This document shows positions 1 to 5,031 of a stretch of DNA of 15,482 nucleotides, piece by piece. The DNA lies in NCBI GenBank assembly GCA_964361885.1, contig CAYICL010000015.1, positions 1 through 15,482 of the forward strand. The letters run 5' to 3'. The notes under the pieces were generated by a model. That model saw only the letters and a list, made by a program, of their open reading frames with translations, did not search any database and was not told the DNA's origin. The DNA comes from CAYICL01 sp964361885. GTDB lineage: Bacteria; Patescibacteriota; Microgenomatia; UBA1400; CG1-02-47-37. The translations under genes were made by a program, and so were the position numbers. Within the stretch, counting starts at the first letter, position 1. The number at the start of each line of letters is the position of its first letter.

Positions 1-203
1 AGTCCGCCATAATAACTAGAGCCTAGTTCATTCAGCTCCTTCTCCGCCTCTTCAATGCTTAAGTTCGATATCTCTACCACCCCGACCATTACATGAGGAT
101 AAATTTTTTGGCCGTAAGCCAGATGATATAAAGACACCAAACCGCCGGCTCCCGTCAACAGGCCGGCCAAGCCTATTAATAAATACCTAATCTTGCTTAT
201 CAT
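1..203 (-). CDS. VanW/PG_binding_4-type membrane-anchored protein, N-terminal fragment
   Basis: Reads leftward from ATG at 203 and is cut by the window edge after 67 codons. Residues about 6-25 form a hydrophobic, Gly/Leu-rich signal anchor, so the rest should lie outside the membrane. It is followed by YPHVMVGVVEISNLSIEEAE, which resembles the start of the PG_binding_4 domain found ahead of VanW and L,D-transpeptidase domains (a Gly-Val core, then 'xLSxEEAxxxL'). The catalytic or VanW part is outside the window, so the enzyme type is undecided. No clear Shine-Dalgarno precedes the ATG. An extended -10 box (TGC TATCAT, 229-221) would start the transcript about 10 bases upstream. The gene diverges from the solute-binding protein gene. 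The reading frame is certain enough; the family is inferred from a short stretch. Confidence 0.7.
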   Translation of the reverse strand, partial: MISKIRYLLIGLAGLLTGAGGLVSLYHLAYGQKIYPHVMVGVVEISNLSIEEAEKELNELGSSYYGG

Positions 204-244
204 AAGAAGTCTTTGTTAAGATGATAGCATAAACTTTTATCCAT
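204..244. promoter_or_regulatory. Overlapping divergent promoters
   Basis: The 41-base gap between two divergent genes holds a candidate extended -10 on each strand, and the two interlock. Plus strand: TGT TAAGAT at 214-222, with a possible -35 TTGCTT at 193-198 (18-base spacer). Minus strand: TGC TATCAT at 229-221. Both would give leaders of only about 10-16 bases. RNA polymerase could probably occupy only one at a time. This is a motif match only. Confidence 0.4.
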
Positions 245-1717
245 ATGCCTGACGATTATTCAGTAAACCAAGCTCCACCGCCGGCTCCGGCTACAGAACC
301 ACCCTTTCCCATTAATTTAGATACCCCTTCTGCCGCTCCCGCCTCATCCGAACCCGAGCCGCCGCCGCCGCCATCACCTCCGCCGCCCGAGGCCGGCCGG
401 TCTGCCGCTGTTGTTGAACCGATTTTTAAACGCTTTTTGCCTTTAGCCATTGGCTTAGCCGTGGTTGTCCTGCTTGGTTTGCTGATTACTAAAGTCATCT
501 TGCCCAAGTTTCAAAAACCAAAAGTTCCCGAAACCATTACTTTAAAATATTGGGGTCTTTGGGAGTCGGAAGACCTTATGGCTCAAATTATCAGTGACTA
601 CCAAACCACCCATCCTAATATTACTATTCAGTACGTCCGCCAATCACCTAAAGATTACCGCGAACGGCTTCAGTCCGGTTTGGCCAAAGGTGACGGACCG
701 GATATTTTTCGCTGGCACAATACTTGGCTGCCGATGCTAAAAAATGATTTAAGTCCTGTGCCTGGCTCAATTTACTCTCCGGCCGAGTTCGCCTCCATCT
801 TTTACCCTGTGGTTAAAAAAGACGTCTTTTTTAACGGCAACTATTACGGCATTCCTTTAGAGTTTGACGCCCTGGCCTTGTTTGTTAATCAGGCTGTTTT
901 TAACGCCCAACCCGATCTTAAAATCCCTACTACCTGGGATAATCTCCGCCAAACCGCCTATAAACTTCGTCGGCTTGGTACCAATGGCGAACTGGTTTTT
1001 GGTGGTGTGGCTTTAGGCACCTCCACTAATGTTGACAACTTTTCCGACATTTTGGGTTTAATGATTCTTCAAAACGGCGGCGACCCCGGTCAGCCGGACA
1101 ACGAAGCCGTCACTTCAGCCCTTAAGTTCTACACGCTGTTTGCTTCCCAGGATAAGTCCTGGTCAGATATTTTACCTCAATCGACTTATGCTTTTGCCAC
1201 CGAAAAGGTGGCTATGATCCTGGCTCCTTCGTGGCGGGCGATTGAAGTCAATCAAATCAATCCTCAGTTAAACTTTAAACTTTATTCTGTCCCTCAGCTG
1301 CCAGGTACCAATATTGCCTGGGCTACTTATTGGCTTGAAGGCGTTTCCAAAAAATCAGTCTCGATTGACGCGGCTTGGGAATTTGTTAAATACTTAAGCT
1401 CTCCGGAAACCCTGACCAAAATGTACCAACTGGCCTCGAAACAGCGGCTTTTTGGCGAACCCTACAGCCGTCAAGATTTAGCCGCTTCGCTTCAAGCCGA
1501 TCCTTTTGTTGGGGCTATCTTAACCCAGGCTGTCTCTGCCCAATCATGGCCCTTGGCCTCCCGCACTTTTGACAATGGCCTTAACGACAGAATCATTAAA
1601 TACTACCAGGACGCTGTCAATTCATATCTCAAACAAGAAGACGAAAAAATCATCACCAAAAACTTATCTCAGGGTGTCACTCAAATTCTCTCCCAATACG
1701 GCCTGAAAACCCCATGA
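245..1717 (+). CDS. Membrane-tethered extracellular solute-binding protein (family 1, sugar type)
   Basis: 490 residues. Residues 1-60 are a cytoplasmic leader extremely rich in Pro, Ala, Ser and Glu (a run of prolines at 39-48). One transmembrane anchor follows at about 64-86, then a family 1 solute-binding domain from about 97 to the end. The domain opens with ITLKYWGLWE and contains GDGPDIFRWHNTWLPML, the usual hinge region of maltose/sugar-binding proteins, and a later APSWRAIEV segment. In ABC importers this family binds sugars outside the cell and hands them to permeases; no permease or ATPase lies nearby, so partner and ligand are unknown. It lacks a lipobox and is anchored by a true transmembrane helix instead. 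The end overlaps the next gene by four bases (ATGA), suggesting translational coupling. Family assignment is secure, ligand is not. Confidence 0.88.
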   Translation: MPDDYSVNQAPPPAPATEPPFPINLDTPSAAPASSEPEPPPPPSPPPPEAGRSAAVVEPIFKRFLPLAIGLAVVVLLGLLITKVILPKFQKPKVPETITLKYWGLWESEDLMAQIISDYQTTHPNITIQYVRQSPKDYRERLQSGLAKGDGPDIFRWHNTWLPMLKNDLSPVPGSIYSPAEFASIFYPVVKKDVFFNGNYYGIPLEFDALALFVNQAVFNAQPDLKIPTTWDNLRQTAYKLRRLGTNGELVFGGVALGTSTNVDNFSDILGLMILQNGGDPGQPDNEAVTSALKFYTLFASQDKSWSDILPQSTYAFATEKVAMILAPSWRAIEVNQINPQLNFKLYSVPQLPGTNIAWATYWLEGVSKKSVSIDAAWEFVKYLSSPETLTKMYQLASKQRLFGEPYSRQDLAASLQADPFVGAILTQAVSAQSWPLASRTFDNGLNDRIIKYYQDAVNSYLKQEDEKIITKNLSQGVTQILSQYGLKTP

Positions 1718-2331
1718 AGCCCATTGAATTAGCCATTGCTAAAACCTTGGCTTACTCAGACATCTTTGACTATCCCTTAACAGCAACGGAACTTCATCGG
1801 TTTTTGATCTCCCCCCGGAAAACCGCTAAAAAAAATCTCCCCGGACGGCAATATTATTATCTGCCTGGCCGGAAAAACTTAATTGGTTTAAGAAAAAAAA
1901 GGTATCGCTTCAGTCAATTAAAGTTAAAGCAAATTCAACCCCTGGTTAACCTGTTAAAATTTATTCCCTCCATTCGTTTGGTGGCTGTAACCGGCGCTTT
2001 AGCCATGAACAATGCTGATGAATTCGACGACATAGATTTAATGATTATTACTAAAGCCAATCGGCTTTGGCTCACGCGTCTTATCACTTTGCTAATTTTA
2101 GAGATCTCCGGTTCTCGGCGCCGCTTTGGTCAAACCATCGTTAAGAATAAAATCTGCCCCAATCTTTGGCTCGACGAAACTACCCTGGCTATTCCCCCTC
2201 ACCTTCGTAATCTCTATACTGCTCACGAAATCGCTCAAATTAAACCTCTGTTTGATCGCTTTAAAACCTATCAGCAATTTGCATCTGCCAATTTATGGGT
2301 AAAACACTACTTGGCCAACTGGAGTTTTTAG
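1714..2331 (+). CDS. Polymerase-beta-like nucleotidyltransferase, truncated by a frameshift
   Basis: 205 residues as read. The N-terminal part (about 1-60) looks like a small winged-helix region ('DIFDYPLTATELHRFL'). A nucleotidyltransferase core follows: GALAMNNADEFDDIDLMII at about 93-111, with GA in place of the usual GS and a DxD metal-binding pair. Further on come NLWLDE and LYTAHEIAQIKPLFDR, which I associate with a family widespread in CPR genomes. Reading stops abruptly at TAG (2329-2331), just after NWSF. The expected C-terminus (LAFRLQYWYMK...HSAFFHP) continues in the next frame from 2330 onward. One extra T in the T-run at 2325-2329 would restore a continuous protein. So this is probably a broken gene, a frameshifted gene or a sequencing error. 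Substrate unknown. Confidence 0.75.
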   Translation: MKPIELAIAKTLAYSDIFDYPLTATELHRFLISPRKTAKKNLPGRQYYYLPGRKNLIGLRKKRYRFSQLKLKQIQPLVNLLKFIPSIRLVAVTGALAMNNADEFDDIDLMIITKANRLWLTRLITLLILEISGSRRRFGQTIVKNKICPNLWLDETTLAIPPHLRNLYTAHEIAQIKPLFDRFKTYQQFASANLWVKHYLANWSF

Positions 2332-2903
2332 CCTTTCGGCTTCAGTATTGGTACATGAAAAGAAAAATTACCAACGAAAAAGTTGGCCGGCATTCTGCTT
2401 TTTTTCATCCTCTGCCCACCGGCAAAATAGTTTTGGAAGAATATAATCGTCGGTTAAAACACCTCCGAGGTGGTGTTGCGCCTGCGGCTCACCTCGGAGG
2501 TGTAGTTCTGGTCACCGGCTGTTTTGATATTCTCCACTCAGAGCATATAAAGTTTTTAACAGCGGCCAAGGCTGTCGGCGATATCTTATTGGTCGGCGTT
2601 GAATCCGATCAGCGCGTCAGCCAATTAAAAGGCTTAAACCGGCCGGTAAACTCTTTAAAAACCCGCCTTAAAAATCTCCGACAGTTGGGGATTGCCGACA
2701 AAGTTTTCTCTTTACCTGAAAAATTTTCCTCTCCCAAGGATCACCTGGCTTTAATTAATCAAATCAAGCCGGACATTTTGGCGGTTTCTTCTTCAACGCC
2801 TCATTTAGCCACCAAGCGCCGAATCATGAAGCAATTTGCCGGCCAGGTTAAAATTGTTCTTACCCACAATCCTCAAATCTCCACCAGTAGAATGTTAAAA
2901 TAA
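2295..2903 (+). CDS. RfaE2/TagD-like nucleotidylyltransferase domain fused to the C-terminus of the preceding nucleotidyltransferase
   Basis: 202 residues from ATG 2295; ATG 2355 is another in-frame option. Residues about 10-57 look like the missing C-terminal part of the gene before. From residue 70 there is a cytidylyltransferase-type Rossmann domain: VTGCFDILHSEHIKFL (the HxxH signature, with Glu where Gly is usual), GLNRPVNSLKTR, and C-terminal ISTSRM, the counterpart of the ISSTxI nucleotide-binding motif. RfaE2, TagD and related enzymes transfer AMP or CMP to sugar or polyol phosphates for envelope glycans; which substrate is used here cannot be told. Between the two parts lies a perfect inverted repeat (2459-2503) coding for the Gly/Ala-rich stretch around residues 56-69. 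Whether both parts form one translated product depends on the frameshift upstream. No good Shine-Dalgarno is visible for either start. Confidence 0.72.
   Translation: MGKTLLGQLEFLAFRLQYWYMKRKITNEKVGRHSAFFHPLPTGKIVLEEYNRRLKHLRGGVAPAAHLGGVVLVTGCFDILHSEHIKFLTAAKAVGDILLVGVESDQRVSQLKGLNRPVNSLKTRLKNLRQLGIADKVFSLPEKFSSPKDHLALINQIKPDILAVSSSTPHLATKRRIMKQFAGQVKIVLTHNPQISTSRMLK
2320..2332 (+). other. Frameshift site in the nucleotidyltransferase gene
   Basis: The five-T run at 2325-2329 is where the frame changes. The upstream frame reads N-W-S-F-stop, while the frame one base back reads L-A-F-R-L-Q directly across the stop. Adding one T gives NWSFLAFRLQYWYMK without a break. A single -1 slip of the Phe codon TTT at 2326-2328 would give the same product, but no classic X-XXY-YYZ heptamer is present, so an indel is the simpler reading. 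Confidence 0.6.
2459..2503. repeat. 14-bp inverted repeat inserted within coding sequence
   Basis: ACACCTCCGAGGTG (2459-2472) pairs perfectly with CACCTCGGAGGTGT (2490-2503) around a 17-base GC-rich loop. Each arm is itself nearly palindromic. The element is GC-richer than its surroundings, keeps the reading frame, and sits exactly at the junction of two protein domains. The shape suggests a small palindromic repeat element; no second copy is visible in this window. Confidence 0.7.
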
Positions 2904-2907
2904 TCTT

Positions 2908-3693
2908 ATGGATAACTTTAAATTCTTGCGTGGATATCAAGAACTGCAATATTCAATCATGTTTGATAAATTAATTGATCTTAATTTTTGCCGTGTTGGT
3001 TATTGTGCCGAGGACGATTCAGCTTTTTGGAATCAAGCTTTAGTTAATCGATTATTAACAATAGAAGAAATTAAAATAATTGAATCAACCCTACAAAAAT
3101 TAAATCGTAAATCAACGATTTATTATGAAAATAAACCAGTGTTTGATAGTCTCACCGCGTTATTAAAAGCTAATCACTATTCATTTTCTTTTGAAGACAG
3201 TTGGTTGTTTCATTTAGGTGGCAACATTGATTCTTCCCGATTTAAACAAGTAAAGAAAATTGTTACAGAGAGAGATTTAGAAGTTTTTTTAAAGACCTTT
3301 GATACTTGTTATCAAAAAGATGATCCTCAAAACGCCTATGGCGAGCTCGGCAATTATTTAAAAATAGCTAAATTTTCTTGGGAAAAACACCATCAGTCTA
3401 ATCGGGTTGAATATTTTATTTGTTTTGAAAAAAGCGAACCGGTAGCCGTTTCTTCGCTAACGAATTATGGAGAAATTGGTTATATTTCTAACGTTGGGTC
3501 GTTAAAAAAAGTTAGGGGGCAAGGCTTCGGTAAATTAGCGACACTTTATTGTGTTGATGTTTCAAAAAAGAATGGCAATGTTTATCATTGCTTAGCCACA
3601 GAAGAAGGTACTTATCCTCATGAATTTTATCAACGTATTGGTTTTGAGAAAAAATTTTCCGCCATTGGTTATACAAAACACCCCCTTGCATAA
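2908..3693 (+). CDS. GNAT-family N-acetyltransferase
   Basis: 261 residues. The acetyl-CoA-binding motif A is clear near residues 190-212: GYISNVGSLKKVRGQGFGKL, with the R/Q-x-x-G-x-G pyrophosphate loop RGQGFG. The C-terminus (YPHEFYQRIGFEKKF) is the usual GNAT ending, a Tyr followed by 'xRxGF'. The N-terminal half (1-100) has no motif I recognise and may be an extra, degenerate acetyltransferase lobe or a substrate-recognition region. GNAT enzymes transfer an acetyl group from acetyl-CoA to an amine; the acceptor is unknown. The gene starts four bases after the previous stop. Base composition is visibly more AT-rich than the neighbouring genes, with many TTA, AAA and ATT codons, which could indicate acquisition by transfer. 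Confidence 0.85.
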   Translation: MDNFKFLRGYQELQYSIMFDKLIDLNFCRVGYCAEDDSAFWNQALVNRLLTIEEIKIIESTLQKLNRKSTIYYENKPVFDSLTALLKANHYSFSFEDSWLFHLGGNIDSSRFKQVKKIVTERDLEVFLKTFDTCYQKDDPQNAYGELGNYLKIAKFSWEKHHQSNRVEYFICFEKSEPVAVSSLTNYGEIGYISNVGSLKKVRGQGFGKLATLYCVDVSKKNGNVYHCLATEEGTYPHEFYQRIGFEKKFSAIGYTKHPLA

Positions 3694-3713
3694 AATTAAA
3701 AAATAGCTAGAAT
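3686..3713 (+). promoter_or_regulatory. Promoter for the small Cys protein gene
   Basis: TTGCAT (3686-3691), 16-base spacer, TAGAAT (3708-3713). The -10 ends only ten bases before the ATG at 3724, so the transcript would be leaderless or nearly so. The -35 overlaps the stop codon of the acetyltransferase gene. Confidence 0.5.
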
Positions 3714-3723
3714 ACTCCTTCAT

Positions 3724-3939
3724 ATGACAGATTGTGAAACTTTTAGAATCTTAAAAAGTCTCAAGCGCCATTCTGGTAAAGGTTGCCCTTTTACCCGCAA
3801 CTGCGATGGTTCAACTTGTCAGTTGCCCGTAGCTCAGAAAGCCGTAGCCACTTTAACCCCTTCCGTCGAGACAGCAGAAGATCATCAACAAAATCAAGCC
3901 ACAGCCGTAGCCCTGCTTCAATACCTTAGAACCTCTTGA
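3724..3939 (+). CDS. Small hypothetical protein with four cysteines
   Basis: 71 residues, not recognised. Cys occur at positions 4, 21, 27 and 32; the segment GCPFTRNCDGSTCQLP (20-35) groups three of them with 5- and 4-residue spacing, which could bind a metal or form part of a small zinc-like knuckle. The remainder (36-71) is polar and probably helical, with no membrane segment or signal peptide. It is supported as a gene by its own promoter immediately upstream and by codon use like that of neighbours. Its stop codon overlaps the -35 box of the following toxin-antitoxin promoter. Function unknown. Confidence 0.5.
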   Translation: MTDCETFRILKSLKRHSGKGCPFTRNCDGSTCQLPVAQKAVATLTPSVETAEDHQQNQATAVALLQYLRTS

Positions 3940-3975
3940 CAAAAAGAAAGCCTTGTTATAACATTGTTATAACAT
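3936..3975 (+). promoter_or_regulatory. Toxin-antitoxin promoter with tandem operator repeats
   Basis: A perfect -35 TTGACA (3936-3941) precedes an extended -10 TGT TATAAC (3954-3962), with a short 15-base spacer. The -10 lies in an 11-base direct repeat, TTGTTATAACA, at 3953-3963 and again at 3964-3974. Each copy contains the palindrome GTTATAAC, and the spacing is about one helical turn. The second copy ends right before the ATG at 3976. AbrB-type antitoxins commonly repress their own promoter, so this is the likely operator. Confidence 0.7.
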
Positions 3976-4230
3976 ATGGTTCAAAAAATAATTAAAATTG
4001 GTAACTCTCTCGGAGTTACCTTACCTAAAGAATATATTCGGCAAACCAAAATCTCCGCCGGCCAGGAAATTACGACAAAAATTAAAGACAACGGTGTTTT
4101 TGAAATTTCCGCCAAGCCCAATAAAGCCGATCATCTCTTAACTTCTTCTTTGTCTTCTAGCTATGTTAACCGCGTTGATAAATTTATTAAACATTATCGC
4201 CCCGCATTAGTTCAACTGGCTAAACTTTAA
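3976..4230 (+). CDS. AbrB/MazE-type antitoxin
   Basis: 84 residues. The first 45 form a SpoVT/AbrB swapped-hairpin DNA-binding domain: 'IIKIGNSLGVTLPKEYI' has the hallmark N-S-x-x-V-x-L-P-K pattern of MazE-like antitoxins. Residues 46-84 would be the flexible toxin-neutralising tail. In such modules the antitoxin binds the toxin and, alone or in complex, represses the operon. The downstream toxin starts one base after this stop codon. A tandem palindromic operator sits directly upstream of the start. Transcription would begin close to the ATG, so the mRNA is likely leaderless or short-leadered; no Shine-Dalgarno is visible. The usual partner of Doc toxins is Phd, so an AbrB-type partner is a variant but a known kind of pairing. 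Confidence 0.88.
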   Translation: MVQKIIKIGNSLGVTLPKEYIRQTKISAGQEITTKIKDNGVFEISAKPNKADHLLTSSLSSSYVNRVDKFIKHYRPALVQLAKL

Positions 4231-4231
4231 C

Positions 4232-4645
4232 ATGGACTGTCAATATTTAACGGTTGAACAGATTGTATTTCTCCACGACGAAATTGTAAAAAAAACTGGC
4301 GGCAGTCTGGGAGTTAGAGATTGGGACTTATTACATTCAGCCGCAATGCGTCCCCAAGCCTCTTTTTGCGGTCAGGATTTATATTCAGACACTTTTGCTA
4401 AAGCGGCAGCACTATGTCAATCGTTAATTAATAACCACCCTTTTGTTGATGGTAATAAAAGAATCGGCTGTTCTGCCTGCTTATTGTTTTTAGACATTAA
4501 TAAAGTATCAATAGAAATTTCTAATCAGGATTTTATTAAGTTTAGCCTTAAAATTGCCACCAAAAAACAGACGATTAAACAAATTAGTTCCTGGCTAAAA
4601 GCAAAAACTATATTTGCTCTTGACAAGAAAACTTCCATTCGTTAA
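4232..4645 (+). CDS. doc: Doc/Fic-family (death-on-curing) toxin
   Basis: 137 residues, the usual Doc length. The Fic-type active site HPFVDGNKR lies at 69-77 and is preceded by the typical Doc N-terminus ('YLTVEQIVFLHDEIV', then GVRDWDLLHSAAMRPQASF). Doc of phage P1 phosphorylates EF-Tu; other Fic proteins transfer AMP. Here position 74 is Gly, as in AMP-transferring Fic proteins, whereas P1 Doc has Ala. The second Gly and second Arg of the full Fic motif (GNGRxxR) are replaced by Lys and Cys, as in Doc. Which reaction it performs is therefore open. It is in one operon with the AbrB-type antitoxin, and its end is followed by a hairpin that overlaps the groES operator. Confidence 0.88.
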   Translation: MDCQYLTVEQIVFLHDEIVKKTGGSLGVRDWDLLHSAAMRPQASFCGQDLYSDTFAKAAALCQSLINNHPFVDGNKRIGCSACLLFLDINKVSIEISNQDFIKFSLKIATKKQTIKQISSWLKAKTIFALDKKTSIR

Positions 4646-4646
4646 A

Positions 4647-4673
4647 CTAGCACTTGCTATCATCGAGTGATAG
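4647..4673 (+). promoter_or_regulatory. CIRCE-like HrcA operator overlapping a groES promoter
   Basis: CTAGCACTT, nine bases, GAGTGATAG: the exact 9-9-9 geometry of CIRCE (TTAGCACTC-N9-GAGTGCTAA), with the two arms pairing at seven of nine positions. It lies 43 bases before groES. An extended -10, TGC TATCAT (4655-4663), is inside it, so HrcA binding would block the promoter. HrcA itself is not in this window. Confidence 0.75.
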
Positions 4674-4680
4674 TCTTTTT
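4657..4680 (+). terminator. Possible weak terminator of the toxin operon
   Basis: CTATCA (4657-4662) and TGATAG (4668-4673) form a perfect 6-bp stem around TCGAG, followed by TCTTTTT (4674-4680). It could end toxin transcription before groES. The stem is short and the same bases are part of the CIRCE-like operator, so either or both roles are possible. Confidence 0.35.
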
Positions 4681-4715
4681 GTTAATTAATCTTAAGTAAT
4701 AAATAGGAGGTCTAC

Positions 4716-5021
4716 ATGGCAAAAACCAAGTTTAAGCCCACTGCCGGATATATCCTGGTTGAACCGGTCGCCGTTGAAAAGAAAACCGCTACCGGCATCT
4801 ATTTACCCGATTCTCATGACGAAAAACCCCAGCAAGCCAAAGTCTTGGCTGTTGGTCCGGATGAAATTACCGACTCCGGCGCCAAACGCCCGGCCCCCTG
4901 TAAAGCCGGCGACACCATTATCTACAAAAAATGGGGCGGCAACGAAGTCAAGCTCGGTATTACCGACAAAGACGAAATCTTGTTCATCGAATTTAAAGAT
5001 GTTTTAGCAATTTTAAAATAA
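4716..5021 (+). CDS. groES: GroES, co-chaperonin (Hsp10)
   Basis: 101 residues, normal length. GroES forms the seven-fold lid on GroEL and closes the folding chamber in the cytoplasm. The sequence shows the N-terminal GYILVEP strand, the mobile loop that touches GroEL at about 17-32 (KKTATGIYLP; the common form has Gly-Gly where this has Thr-Gly), the EKPQQAKVLAVGP strand, and the C-terminal KAGDTIIYKKWGGNEVK and EILFIEFKDVLAIL. A strong Shine-Dalgarno, AGGAGG (4705-4710), lies five bases before the ATG. This contrasts with the leader-poor genes around it and sets the start firmly. It is followed at ten bases by groEL. Regulation by HrcA through the upstream CIRCE-like operator is likely. Confidence 0.97.
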   Translation: MAKTKFKPTAGYILVEPVAVEKKTATGIYLPDSHDEKPQQAKVLAVGPDEITDSGAKRPAPCKAGDTIIYKKWGGNEVKLGITDKDEILFIEFKDVLAILK

Positions 5022-5031
5022 GGAGATATTT

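Noticed and set aside
256..507. Gly/Ser-rich open frame on the minus strand opposite the solute-binding protein
   Set aside because: It is the antisense of the Pro-rich leader; low-complexity glycine arises from the GC-rich proline codons, with no start signal or motif.
2320..2332. Classic programmed -1 frameshift site
   Set aside because: The T-run is not in an X-XXY-YYZ heptamer in the reading frame and no stimulating hairpin follows closely, so an indel is simpler.
3953..3974. Two direct repeats as part of a CRISPR array
   Set aside because: Only two 11-base copies without spacers; they sit on a promoter and are better explained as an operator.
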